From positions 1 to 36,398 of the IMG/VR virus record IMGVR_UViG_3300036800_000157: a stretch of DNA of 36,398 nucleotides, one strand, 5' to 3'. The translations under genes were made by a program, and so were the position numbers. The stretch is from a virus. Positions 22,714-30,599 of the stretch are shown here, piece after piece (positions within the stretch are counted from its first letter, which is position 1; each line of letters opens with the position of its first letter). Under the pieces are notes generated by a model. It did not search any database and was not told the origin of the DNA. It saw only the letters and a list, made by a program, of their open reading frames with translations.

Positions 22714-23096
22714 GCTGGACCTCGCCGAAGACGTGGGCGGTCGGCGACCCCGCCACATCAGCCGACCTCAACACTTACCTCCGGGACAACCCCAGCTATC
22801 TCTACGGCGACACCACCTGGACGGCGATCACGGCGTTCACGAACGGTTGGGGGGCTTCCGGCACGCCGCCGGGCTATATCCGGGAGGGGAACGTGATCAG
22901 GATGCGCGGGGCCCTGTCGGCCGGGACGGCTGGGAGCGCAGCCTTCACGTTGCCGTATGGGCCTTCCGAGAACGGCCACTTCGCTGCGACCAACGGAGCC
23001 ACATCCGTGGATGTTGCGGTGACAGCGGCGGGCGTGGTCACACCGGGCACCTCGACAACGGTGTGGCTGTCCGGCCTCACCTTCTCCATCATCTGA
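22710..23096 (+). CDS. Tail fibre/baseplate-associated protein, 128 aa
   Basis: GTG 22710 overlaps the previous stop (GTGA). It opens with SWTSPKTWAVGDPATSADLNTYLRDNPSYLYGD. This is the widespread start of phage tail-fibre or particle-associated proteins (the TW-x-V-G-D...LN-x-x-x-RDN pattern). It then has alternating strands (GYIREGNVIRMRGALSAGTAGSAAFTLPYG...VAVTAAGVVTPGTSTTVWLSGLTFSII). It is probably a small trimeric tail-tip protein; the exact role is unknown. Confidence 0.7.
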   Translation: MSWTSPKTWAVGDPATSADLNTYLRDNPSYLYGDTTWTAITAFTNGWGASGTPPGYIREGNVIRMRGALSAGTAGSAAFTLPYGPSENGHFAATNGATSVDVAVTAAGVVTPGTSTTVWLSGLTFSII

Positions 23097-23105
23097 GGTG
23101 GACCG

Positions 23106-23930
23106 ATGACCATCAGCATGGCCGACTCCGTCAACCCTCAGGCCCTGCTCGGCTTACCGAGCTACATCACCGCCTTCGCCGGCTACGACGACGGCAACTG
23201 GCCCGACTACCAGGCCATCGCCAACGCCCACCCCGGGGCGCACCTTGTCGAGCTCACCGTGTGGCTCGCCAACCGCGGCCTCGGGCTCGACGTCGAACCC
23301 GGTGATGCCACCATCACCCAGGCACCCGTCTACGTCACCGAACGCCACCAGGCCGGCATCACCCTTCCGGTCGTGTATTGCCCCGCCTCATGGTCCCAAC
23401 AGGTCCTCGACGCCATCGCCGCCGCCGGCATCCCCCGCAGCTCGTGGCGGCTCCTGTCCGCCCACTACGGGATCGGCCAGCACATCTGCGGGCCCGGTGC
23501 CTGCCAATACCCCCAAGCGGACGGCACCCAGTGGATCGATCACGGCACCTGGGACGAATCCCTCCTCTCCGACGACTTCTTCACCGCCAGCCTGCCTGCA
23601 CCGCCCAAGCCCGCCCAGCTTCCTCAGCCACCGTCGCGCAACTACCCGGGAGACAACACCATGAAGGCCTACCCGATCAACGGGTTCACGACCGACGACG
23701 CCGGCTGGTACGCCGCAGACGTCGTCCTCGACGCCGGGTCAACCCCCCACGACATCGTCAACGTCCGTTGCGACTGGGCGTCGGGGTACGACCGGCAGGG
23801 CTGGCACGCCTGCGACGCCTCCGTCGACTTCGCTTCCGGCGCCCCGCAGCCAAACGTCGCCCGAATCGTGTTCCACTCCCTCGTCCCGAAAGACTCGTTC
23901 ACAGCCACCGTGTGGGTAGCCGCCCCGTGA
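23106..23930 (+). CDS. GH25-like glycosidase-fold protein (candidate endolysin or tail lysin)
   Basis: ATG 23106 follows GAGGTGGA. Residues about 15-160 match an actinobacterial GH25-like domain: YITAFAGYDDGNWPDYQAI, HLVELTVWLANRGLGLDVEPGDAT, then APVYVTERHQAGITLPVVYC and IDHGTWDESLL. The LDVEPGD block (Asp62, Glu64) sits where GH25 muramidases keep their acidic catalytic pair. A Pro-rich linker (164-178) joins a beta-rich C-terminal domain (185-274), perhaps a wall-binding unit. If active, it would cut peptidoglycan for lysis or entry. It is the only lysin candidate I see, and it lies beside the membrane-protein cluster, which suits an endolysin. No amidase or peptidase is visible. Confidence 0.65.
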   Translation: MTISMADSVNPQALLGLPSYITAFAGYDDGNWPDYQAIANAHPGAHLVELTVWLANRGLGLDVEPGDATITQAPVYVTERHQAGITLPVVYCPASWSQQVLDAIAAAGIPRSSWRLLSAHYGIGQHICGPGACQYPQADGTQWIDHGTWDESLLSDDFFTASLPAPPKPAQLPQPPSRNYPGDNTMKAYPINGFTTDDAGWYAADVVLDAGSTPHDIVNVRCDWASGYDRQGWHACDASVDFASGAPQPNVARIVFHSLVPKDSFTATVWVAAP

Positions 23931-23956
23931 TGCCAGGCCAAGGGCGGTGACCGTCG

Positions 23957-24298
23957 TTGACCGACCCGTGGTCGCTGCTGGCACCGATCCTCGCCGGTTA
24001 CGTGGCGATCGCCGGGGCGATCGTCGGCTTCCTGATCCGCGAGATCGGCACGGCCCGCAAGGCGGTGGCGGACATGACCGACAAGATGATCACCCAGGTG
24101 ATCCCGGCGCTGGAGCGCTCGACCGCGGCCGGCCAGGCGGTGATCCCAGTGCTGGACCGCGACGCGGCGGCGATGGGGGCCATGGTCGAAGCGACCGGCA
24201 GACTGCTCGACACAACCAACGAACTGCAGAAGCTGCTCGCAGTGCTATCCGACCGGCAGGCCAGGACCCCGCCGACACGGCCGAGAAGGGCCGAGTGA
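23957..24298 (+). CDS. Small membrane protein with coiled region, 113 aa
   Basis: The best start is TTG 23957 (AAGGGCGG about ten bases upstream). The overlapping frame from GTG 23947 codes only for Arg/Asp-rich shadow sequence. Residues about 5-27 (WSLLAPILAGYVAIAGAIVGFLIREIG) form one transmembrane helix, and the rest is helical. This could be a holin or antiholin. The stop overlaps the next ATG (TGATG). Confidence 0.6.
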   Translation: MTDPWSLLAPILAGYVAIAGAIVGFLIREIGTARKAVADMTDKMITQVIPALERSTAAGQAVIPVLDRDAAAMGAMVEATGRLLDTTNELQKLLAVLSDRQARTPPTRPRRAE

Positions 24299-24477
24299 TG
24301 CGCAACCCGCTAGGCCGCCTCGCCGACGACCGGCAGCGCCTCGCCCAAGTGGAAGAGCGCCTCGACCGCCACATCGCCGAGGTGAACGTCACCAACCGGG
24401 CGGTGATGACCGCTGTCGTCAGGATCCAGACCGAGCTCGACGAGCGCAGGCACACGACCGAGGGGGGGACGCAGTGA
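24298..24477 (+). CDS. Coiled-coil peptide, 59 aa
   Basis: ATG 24298 (TGATG) to TGA 24475-24477, which overlaps the next GTG. It is highly charged and helical (RLADDRQRLAQVEERLDRHIAEVNVTNRAVMTAVVRIQTELDERR) with heptad spacing and no membrane segment. It may partner the flanking membrane proteins. No family is recognised. Confidence 0.6.
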   Translation: MRNPLGRLADDRQRLAQVEERLDRHIAEVNVTNRAVMTAVVRIQTELDERRHTTEGGTQ

Positions 24478-25049
24478 CAGTCGCACCGGACGACGGGACA
24501 ACGCTGAGCGACGACACTTCCATCGACCACCTCGCCGATGGGCTCAAGGATTACGCGGAGGCGGCCCGAGAGCTGGCCCGCCGGCTACCGACGAGGAAGA
24601 CGGCCCATATCTTGGTGGTCGTCGCGGTGGCCGCCCTGATCGCCGCGGTCGGGTCTGGGGTCGGTGTGTGGCTGATCCGCGACACCCAGCTCTCGAGCGT
24701 CAAAACCTCCCACAGTCAGCAGACAGAGGCCGGCACCGTCAAAGCCCAGGCGGGAACGCTCAACGCCCAGGCGGCGACGATCGCGGCGCAGGCCCGACAG
24801 ATCGCCGCCCAGTCCGCCCAGCTGGCCCGCCAGGAGCGGTTCGACGAGATCCTCGGCGGGTTCCTGATCGAGGTGCTTTCGCAGCCGGGTGAACATCTCA
24901 CCCCCGCCGAGCAGGCCACCAAAGCTCAGATCCAGCGGTTCCTGGCGGCCACACCCACCCCGGCCGCCACCCGGCCGGCGCCGCCGTCGACGACGGTCCC
25001 GCACCGGGTCGCAACGCCACCGGCTCCGGCGAGCCCCCCTTTACGGTGA
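24474..25049 (+). CDS. Membrane-anchored coiled-coil protein, 191 aa (lysis-region)
   Basis: GTG 24474 (GTGA overlap). Layout: soluble N-terminus, one transmembrane helix (about 44-67: AHILVVVAVAALIAAVGSGVGVWLI), a Gln/Ala-rich coiled coil (about 80-125: KAQAGTLNAQAATIAAQARQIAAQSAQLARQ), then a Pro/Thr-rich disordered tail. The topology puts the long coil outside the membrane. This resembles a spanin-like or holin-accessory layout, though spanins are not expected in a single-membrane host. The role is uncertain. Confidence 0.65.
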   Translation: MTVAPDDGTTLSDDTSIDHLADGLKDYAEAARELARRLPTRKTAHILVVVAVAALIAAVGSGVGVWLIRDTQLSSVKTSHSQQTEAGTVKAQAGTLNAQAATIAAQARQIAAQSAQLARQERFDEILGGFLIEVLSQPGEHLTPAEQATKAQIQRFLAATPTPAATRPAPPSTTVPHRVATPPAPASPPLR

Positions 25050-25050
25050 C

Positions 25051-25069
25051 GCCCGGCCGCAAGCCGGGC
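25051..25069 (+). terminator. GC-rich hairpin after the 191-aa gene
   Basis: GCCCGGC (25051-25057) pairs perfectly with GCCGGGC (25063-25069) around a 5-base loop, one base after the stop. There is no T-run, so it is more likely an mRNA-stabilising or translation-uncoupling structure than a classic intrinsic terminator. Confidence 0.35.
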
Positions 25070-25110
25070 CGCCAGCGCCCGCATCACACACCGACACGGC
25101 GCCACCAGAA

Positions 25111-25269
25111 ATGAGCCTGCTCCACCACCATCGCCCGGAGCAACCGTTCGAGGAGCGGCCGCCCGACGAGCCCGAGCATGTCGCCGATCTGCGAGCCGAG
25201 AACCGTCAGCTGCGGGTCGAATTGCGCCGCCAACTGAGGGAAGCCACCTCGAGAGCCGGCCGCCGGTGA
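25111..25269 (+). CDS. Charged small protein, 52 aa
   Basis: ATG 25111 to TGA 25267-25269, overlapping the next GTG. The first half is His/Pro/Glu-rich, and the second is a short coiled coil (HVADLRAENRQLRVELRRQLREA). The ribosome site is weak. The overlap with the next gene and the heptad pattern are the support. Unknown function. Confidence 0.5.
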   Translation: MSLLHHHRPEQPFEERPPDEPEHVADLRAENRQLRVELRRQLREATSRAGRR

Positions 25270-25628
25270 GCGTCCCGCTGCGCCATCACGCCACCCATCT
25301 CGCCCGCGGGCTCGCACTCGGGCTCCTGGTTGCAGCGGTCGTGATCGGCGGCGTCCTCGCCGTCTTCCTTGCCGTGTTCGGCTGGGCCCGGTTCGTGGCC
25401 GACTTCTGGCCGCTCGACAACTCCCGGATCGGGCCGAACCTGTGCGCGTCGATCGTGATCGTGGTGCTCGTCACCGGCCACAACGAGTACCGCACCGCAG
25501 TGCGAGCCGTCGAAGCCGGCGAACGGTTACGTCAGGTCGGCCGGGATCTCGAGGCGGAGGTGCTGCACCCTGCGGAGACCGCCGAAGCCCACGTGGCCGA
25601 CGACGTCGACCAGCAGGCGACGCCCTAG
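25266..25628 (+). CDS. Two-helix membrane protein (holin candidate), 120 aa
   Basis: GTG 25266 (GTGA overlap). Residues about 15-45 (GLALGLLVAAVVIGGVLAVFLAVFGWARFV) and about 57-72 (NLCASIVIVVLVTG) are hydrophobic and could form two membrane spans. A charged soluble tail follows (RTAVRAVEAGERLRQVGRDLEAEV). The size and topology suit a class II holin. Its stop TAG is part of a start-associated element. Confidence 0.6.
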   Translation: MSVPLRHHATHLARGLALGLLVAAVVIGGVLAVFLAVFGWARFVADFWPLDNSRIGPNLCASIVIVVLVTGHNEYRTAVRAVEAGERLRQVGRDLEAEVLHPAETAEAHVADDVDQQATP

Positions 25629-25649
25629 CCGCCCGGGATCATCCCGGCC
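25626..25649 (+). promoter_or_regulatory. Start-associated element, long form, copy 8
   Basis: TAGCCG with ATC at offset 12-14. CCGGG (25633-25637) pairs with CCCGG (25643-25647), two bases before ATG 25650. It is 24 bases from the T to the start. The arms differ from all other copies. Confidence 0.7.
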
Positions 25650-26159
25650 ATGACCACCACAGCGAGCCCGCACACCAAGCCCACGGTCGCCACCGTCGTC
25701 GGCGCGGTCGTCGGAGTCCTCTCCCTCGTCCAGGGGTACTTCACCTCCGGCCACCTGCCGTCTTCGGCGGAGGTGGCGTCGATCGCCGGAGGCCTCGGCC
25801 TCACCGGCGTCTCGGTCCTCGGGTTCATCTACCACTACACCACGTGGATGAAGACGGTCGGTCCGGTGGTGGCCAGCGAGCTCCCGGTCGCCCAGGCGGC
25901 CGTGGCGGCCATCCCCGGCTTGGATCAGCGGATCGCCACGCTCGAGGGTTCGTTGGTGAAGACGGTGCAGGACGAGGTGTCGAAGTTCGCTCCGGCGGTG
26001 AACGTGGAGGCGTTGGTGGCGAAGGTGAAGAGCGAGCTGCTGGCGGCCCTGTCCGGTGCGGCCGCAACCCAGGCGGCCGGCGCTCCAGCCGGGTCACCGG
26101 CGGTCCCGGCGGTTGTGACTCCGGCGGCGTCCGGGCCGGCCGCTCCGCCAGCCAGCTGA
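25650..26159 (+). CDS. Two-helix membrane protein (holin candidate), 169 aa
   Basis: ATG 25650 directly follows a hairpin element. Two hydrophobic segments lie near the N-terminus (about 13-32, VATVVGAVVGVLSLVQGYF; about 42-62, VASIAGGLGLTGVSVLGFIY). A helical region follows (AVAAIPGLDQRIATLEGSLVKTVQDEV), then an Ala/Pro-rich disordered tail. This is a common layout for actinophage holins, with two spans at the start. It is the second holin-like gene in a row; one may be an antiholin. Confidence 0.6.
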   Translation: MTTTASPHTKPTVATVVGAVVGVLSLVQGYFTSGHLPSSAEVASIAGGLGLTGVSVLGFIYHYTTWMKTVGPVVASELPVAQAAVAAIPGLDQRIATLEGSLVKTVQDEVSKFAPAVNVEALVAKVKSELLAALSGAAATQAAGAPAGSPAVPAVVTPAASGPAAPPAS

Positions 26160-26173
26160 GCGGGGGGTAGACC

Positions 26174-29100
26174 GTGGCCGGCAGCTACACGGTCCTCGGC
26201 ACCGAGCCGATCACGGTCGGCGCCCTCTATCAGGGCGCGTGGACCACTCAGACGTTCGCTCCGGGTGCGATCACGCCGACCACGATCCAGCAGTGGTTCT
26301 TGGACAACATGTTGGTCCCGAATGGTCAGGCGACGAATCCGGCCGGCCGGACCGGGATCCAGCCACCCGGCGTTGCCGTGTACAGCCCGCCGGCGGCCGG
26401 GAGCATCCTGGTCGCCGATGGCAACAACGGCGGCACGTGGTCCCCTCCTGGCGCTTATGTGCCCATCGATATGGGCGACACATCGGGCCTGACTGATATC
26501 GGGCCGGTGCTCCAAGCAGTGCTCGACGCCGGGGAGATCGTTAACGGCGTCCCTGGGGCGACCTACTACCTCAACTCGGCGGTCTTTGTCGACAACACTT
26601 TCCCCCGGTACCGGGCGCACGTCGCTCTCAATGGGGCGACCCTCAAGCTCGGCCCGAACGTGCCACGGGCGGTAGGCACCCTGGACACGTCGATCGTGGC
26701 CGGGATTTTCAACAACACGCTCCGATCGTCGTTCGTGCAAGCAGTCTCAGCGCTGGCAGTACCGGCCACGACCGTCGATGTGGGCTCCAACGGGGGGGCG
26801 ATAGCGACCATCGCATCATGGGCAACCCCGTCGCCCGGTGTTCTGGCCGTGGTCAGCACGGCCGGGCTGGCAACCTCGGGCGCCGTCACCGTGGTGACAT
26901 CCCTCGGTTTGCAGACGGTCACCTACACCGGCACGTCGGGCGGGAATCAACTGACCGGCTGTGTTCCCACCGGGACCGCCACCAACGGCGTTGTGGCCAC
27001 CGGAGCGGCGGTCACCCAATACACCTCTGCCGCCAGTCTCGCCGGGTCCACCCTGACCTTGGCGGCAACGACCAGCTTCTCGGCGGGTGGCGGGACGGCC
27101 GTGATCGTGTCCGGGGCAAGCTCGGCGGCAGTCTCATTCGGCGCCGCGTCCGGGACGACGCTGACCAACGTCACCTACATCTCTGGCGGTCTCACGCTCG
27201 GCAACGGGAACGCTATCTACCAGATCAGCGCCACCCCCTCGGCCCAGGTGTTGGTCTGTGACGCCACCCGTGCTACCGGCGCGTCGTTCCCGAACGGCCA
27301 ACGCCTCAAGGTGTCCCACGGTCTCATCGACGGCTCGCTCGCCCCCGCCGCCGGCTCGACCGTCGCCGCCGGCTCTAACGCGGTCGCCGCTACCAGTTTC
27401 ACCGGGTCCGGCGTGCTCAACCTCGGCACGATGCCGTCAGCGCCCGCGTTCACGGCGGCGGGAACCGTCCGGGTCGTGAGCAACGCCGGGGTCGCCGTCA
27501 TCTCCTACGCCGCGGTGTCCGGCACGACGTTGACCGGCTGCAAGTTCCTCTACGGGGCCGCGATCACGCTCGCCACCGGCCAGTTCGTCGTGCAGCAAAC
27601 CCCCGTCCTGGTCGCTGACAACACCAGTTCCACCCAGTTCGACAACGTGGGCATACAGAACGCTCTGGCCTTGTGCTGGTGGTGGGGGTACTCGGACGGC
27701 CACTCCTTCAAGGACTTCGCGGCCCAGGGCGTCCAGACGATCAGCGGCATGGCGAACGTCATCGTCGGGAACATGGCTTGCGTTCAGGAGAACCAGGGTG
27801 ACAACCTGCGCTTCGATGCCCCGAAAGCCGCGTCGCTCGCCCAGATCATCGGCAACCTGGGAGCGTCGATCACTGGCATGGTTGGCGACGGCCTGTACCT
27901 CGGCAACTGCACCTCGGTTCACATCTCTGGTGCGCACGCTGACGGCGGCCAGCCCGTGGCCAACGGCCCGGCGACACCTATGGTCGTTGACTGCTCCAAT
28001 GTTGTGATCGACAGTTCGGCATTTGTCACTGGCGTGGGAACGACGGCACCGGGCCGGTCTCCGATCGTCATAAACGACCACCTGTCAACCCTCAAGCCGA
28101 CCGACCTGCTTCTCCGCCACGTCGACTTTTGGACCTACTACTACGGGCTGACCGACATCGCCGCCGACCCCGACATCAACATCGTGGCGATGAACAAGGG
28201 TTCTCTGCTGCGGTGCCGGGACTGCACCGGGAAGATAGCGGCCAACCCGCGGGCACTCAGGGTCACTTCGACGGTGACAGCTATCCAGACGGCGCTCACG
28301 GCCGGCGCGGACATTATCGCTGGCGGTTCGTTCGACGTGCGCTACCAGGAGGGCGGCTGGGCCGTCACGCTCCCGAACAATGCCGCCATGGCCACCAACA
28401 CGCTCGGCGCCCCATCGGCGTTCACCGCGGCCGGGATCACCTTCGGCGGATCGCCCGGCACCCTCGTCTCGGGCGGCCAGTACCAGTACGTGGCGGCCTT
28501 CAAGAACAGCCTGGGCCAGTACACGCCGCTGTCGGCTGCCTCGGTCGCCACCACCCAAGTCGCCGGGACCAACAGCCTCACGATCAACAACGACAACGGG
28601 GTAACCGGCGTCGTGGCCCTGTGGCGGGTGACGGGGTCCACCGGGGTCCTGACCGCACCTGACCACTACGTCGAGATGCCCATGGGCACCGAATCGGTGT
28701 TCTGGCTGGACACTGGCGCCAACATCAACGGCACCCCCTGGGCGACCGGGACCGTTCCCATCCCGAACACTGTCGCCGGGACCGGGATCATCTATCCGAA
28801 CATTCCCGGCGCTAAGCCATCTTCTATCGGGGCACCGCCCCTATCCGATCTGCTCCCCACGGGGTGGTCAACGGAGACGATGCCTCGCTCTGCCATCACC
28901 TCGAACACGAGCGGCGGTTTGGTCTCCGGCACGCTCTACATGGCCGCCGTCTACCTCACCGCCGGCACGGTTGTCCACAACCTCACCTTTGTCGCCGGCA
29001 CGGTCCCGGGGGCGACTATGACGCACTGGTGGATGGGACTTTACGACTCGTCCAGGGTGCAACTGGCGACCACCGCAGATCAGACCTCGGCAGCCATACC

Positions 29101-29377
29101 CGCCGCAACCCTCAGCACCCAGGCTATCGCTGCCACCGCCGCCGGAGCGGCTACGTCGTTCACGACCACTTACACCGGGCTCCACTACATCGGGCTGATG
29201 GTCGCTGCCACTACGGTGCCGAACCTGCTCGGCGTCGGTGGAGCGGGCAATGTGGCGTTCGGTATCGCCCCCATCCTCTCCGGGATCTCCGATACCGCTC
29301 AGACGGCACCGCCAGCGTTTCCGCACACGGCGACCACGCTCTCAGCGACGGCCATGAACTACCTCGGCGCATCGTGA
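26174..29377 (+). CDS. Large tail fibre/spike with probable beta-helix
   Basis: GTG 26174 follows a G-run ribosome site (26162-26167). The 1067-residue protein opens with a possible particle-attachment segment (SYTVLGTEPITVGALYQGAWTTQTFAPGAITPTTIQQWFLDNM). Then VPIDMGDTSGLTDIGPVLQAVLDAG...YYLNSAVFVDN recalls the start of pectate-lyase-type right-handed beta-helix spikes. The middle has helix-turn rungs (SVHISGAHADGG, VVIDSSAF). The C-terminal half is Thr/Ala/Gly/Ser-rich beta sequence (QYQYVAAFKNSLGQYTPLSAASV), ending in a SGGLVSGTLYMAAVYLTAG jelly-roll-like domain. It probably recognises the host surface and may degrade a polysaccharide. No catalytic residues can be assigned. It is the last gene of the late operon. 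Confidence 0.8.
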   Translation: MAGSYTVLGTEPITVGALYQGAWTTQTFAPGAITPTTIQQWFLDNMLVPNGQATNPAGRTGIQPPGVAVYSPPAAGSILVADGNNGGTWSPPGAYVPIDMGDTSGLTDIGPVLQAVLDAGEIVNGVPGATYYLNSAVFVDNTFPRYRAHVALNGATLKLGPNVPRAVGTLDTSIVAGIFNNTLRSSFVQAVSALAVPATTVDVGSNGGAIATIASWATPSPGVLAVVSTAGLATSGAVTVVTSLGLQTVTYTGTSGGNQLTGCVPTGTATNGVVATGAAVTQYTSAASLAGSTLTLAATTSFSAGGGTAVIVSGASSAAVSFGAASGTTLTNVTYISGGLTLGNGNAIYQISATPSAQVLVCDATRATGASFPNGQRLKVSHGLIDGSLAPAAGSTVAAGSNAVAATSFTGSGVLNLGTMPSAPAFTAAGTVRVVSNAGVAVISYAAVSGTTLTGCKFLYGAAITLATGQFVVQQTPVLVADNTSSTQFDNVGIQNALALCWWWGYSDGHSFKDFAAQGVQTISGMANVIVGNMACVQENQGDNLRFDAPKAASLAQIIGNLGASITGMVGDGLYLGNCTSVHISGAHADGGQPVANGPATPMVVDCSNVVIDSSAFVTGVGTTAPGRSPIVINDHLSTLKPTDLLLRHVDFWTYYYGLTDIAADPDINIVAMNKGSLLRCRDCTGKIAANPRALRVTSTVTAIQTALTAGADIIAGGSFDVRYQEGGWAVTLPNNAAMATNTLGAPSAFTAAGITFGGSPGTLVSGGQYQYVAAFKNSLGQYTPLSAASVATTQVAGTNSLTINNDNGVTGVVALWRVTGSTGVLTAPDHYVEMPMGTESVFWLDTGANINGTPWATGTVPIPNTVAGTGIIYPNIPGAKPSSIGAPPLSDLLPTGWSTETMPRSAITSNTSGGLVSGTLYMAAVYLTAGTVVHNLTFVAGTVPGATMTHWWMGLYDSSRVQLATTADQTSAAIPAATLSTQAIAATAAGAATSFTTTYTGLHYIGLMVAATTVPNLLGVGGAGNVAFGIAPILSGISDTAQTAPPAFPHTATTLSATAMNYLGAS

Positions 29378-29414
29378 CCGAGCGGGGTCCCATAATGCCG
29401 GTCCTGGTCACGCC

Positions 29415-29438
29415 TGCTGGGGATCAGGATACCCAGCA
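29415..29438. terminator. Hairpin between convergent tail-fibre and minus-strand genes
   Basis: TGCTGGG (29415-29421) pairs perfectly with CCCAGCA (29432-29438) around a 10-base loop, 38 bases after the tail-fibre stop. There is no T-run on either side. It is a possible two-way transcription end. Confidence 0.4.
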
Positions 29439-29492
29439 CGGCTGACGCCCGCTCCATCGGCCCACCACTTTACGAGTATGCCGGCAGAATAA

Positions 29493-29636
29493 TTAGGTCA
29501 GCTGGTTGTGCACTTTCGCCAGGAACAGCTCTGACTCCGCGACCAGTTGCTTGCCGTCGCTATCGGCGGCTCGGGCAGCCAGCCACCGGCGTCGGTCACC
29601 ACGCTGCCGCCACCACACCCAAGGCCAAGTCGTCAT
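29493..29636 (-). CDS. Small Trp/Arg-rich protein downstream of integrase, 47 aa
   Basis: On the minus strand, ATG at 29636 follows an AGAGGAAAG-type ribosome site and runs to TAA at 29493-29495. The product starts MTTWPWVWWRQRGDRRRWLAARAADS and ends ELFLAKVHNQLT. The WPW opening, a helical middle and a final hydrophobic helix recall small actinophage proteins of the DUF7620 type, which is a resemblance only. It lies 30 bases after the integrase stop on the same strand, so it may share that transcript. Confidence 0.55.
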   Translation of the reverse strand: MTTWPWVWWRQRGDRRRWLAARAADSDGKQLVAESELFLAKVHNQLT

Positions 29637-29666
29637 AACTGTCTTTCCTCTCCACCGAGGCGGCGC

Positions 29667-30599
29667 TCAGGCCGCCCGGTCATAGCTCCGGCCTTCCACG
29701 GCGGCCCGCAGCTTGCTCAGACCGACCCGTCGGAGGTAAATCTCGGTCGTCGCTACACTCGCGTGGCCCAACAGCTTCTGGACGATCCGCACGTCATTGC
29801 AGGCCTCCAGCACGTCGCTGGCGCATGTGTGGCGCAGGGCGTGAGCGGACCGACCGTCGTAGCGGGCCCGCTTCACGCCGGCGTCGACCATCCAGCCCGC
29901 CACCAGCCGCGAGATACTCCCGGGCGTGAGAGCAACGCCCGGGCTGTTCTGCGATTGGAACAACGGCCCGGAGACGATGCCACGCCCGATCAGGTAGATG
30001 TCCAGGATGGCGGCCGCCGGCGCCGGCACGGGGAGAACGCGCTCGTGGCCGCCTTTCCCCCGGACGAGGAGAGTCCGGGCCCGATCGTCGTAGTCATCGA
30101 CGTCCGCCCACGACACTTCGCAGCACCGGAGCCCGCAGTACAACATGAGCGCAACGATCACACGGGCCCGGGGGTCGTCGAGCTGCTCGACGTGGCTGAC
30201 CAGCGCCACCGCCCGGTCGAGAGACAGCGCGCGCGGTACGGCGCGAGGTTTCGCGATCGATAGCCCTCTGGTGGGATCCTTCCCGAGGGCGCCCTGGTCG
30301 ACGAGCCACTGGCAGAGGCACGAGACGTTTGACAGGTTGAGCCGGCGGGTGCCGGGGGAGAGGTGGCGGATGCTGACGAGCCACTGCTCGACGTGGCGGA
30401 CCGTCAACTGGCTGAGCGGCCGGCGGCCGAAGTGGTCGGAGAATCGGCGCAGGCGGTAGCCGACCCGCATGGCGGTCTCGGTGTTGAGCCGACCGAGGGA
30501 GTGACGTTCCTCGACGTATCGCTGGATGTGGTGGTTGAGGGTTGGCGTTGTCATGAGGGCGATAGTTCCCTCGCTGGCCGGTGCGTCCCGGGCCGTCAT
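29667..30599 (-). CDS. int: Tyrosine integrase
   Basis: Read on the minus strand from ATG 30599, which overlaps the repressor stop as ATGA, giving 310 residues; ATG 30554 is an internal alternative. Residues about 20-115 are the SAM-like core-binding domain (LNHHIQRYVEERHSLGRLNTETAMRVGYRLRRFSDHF...). The catalytic domain has Arg158 (GLRCCEV), Lys182 (RGKGGHERVLPV), His253-x2-Arg256 (HALRHTCAS), His279 (LLGHASVATTEIY) and the nucleophile Tyr288. All active-site residues are present. It lacks the N-terminal arm-binding domain of lambda Int, so it resembles the shorter XerC/D-like type. It would insert the phage at a host site. No attP core is recognisable in the flanks. Confidence 0.95.
   Translation of the reverse strand: MTARDAPASEGTIALMTTPTLNHHIQRYVEERHSLGRLNTETAMRVGYRLRRFSDHFGRRPLSQLTVRHVEQWLVSIRHLSPGTRRLNLSNVSCLCQWLVDQGALGKDPTRGLSIAKPRAVPRALSLDRAVALVSHVEQLDDPRARVIVALMLYCGLRCCEVSWADVDDYDDRARTLLVRGKGGHERVLPVPAPAAAILDIYLIGRGIVSGPLFQSQNSPGVALTPGSISRLVAGWMVDAGVKRARYDGRSAHALRHTCASDVLEACNDVRIVQKLLGHASVATTEIYLRRVGLSKLRAAVEGRSYDRAA

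Noticed and set aside
23947-24297. Frame starting at GTG 23947
   Set aside because: It encodes Arg/Asp-rich shadow sequence until it meets ATG 24298; the other frame gives a clean membrane helix from TTG 23957.
29378-29666. attP core near the integrase gene
   Set aside because: I looked for a tRNA-3'-end-like or otherwise marked core next to the integrase and found none I can support.
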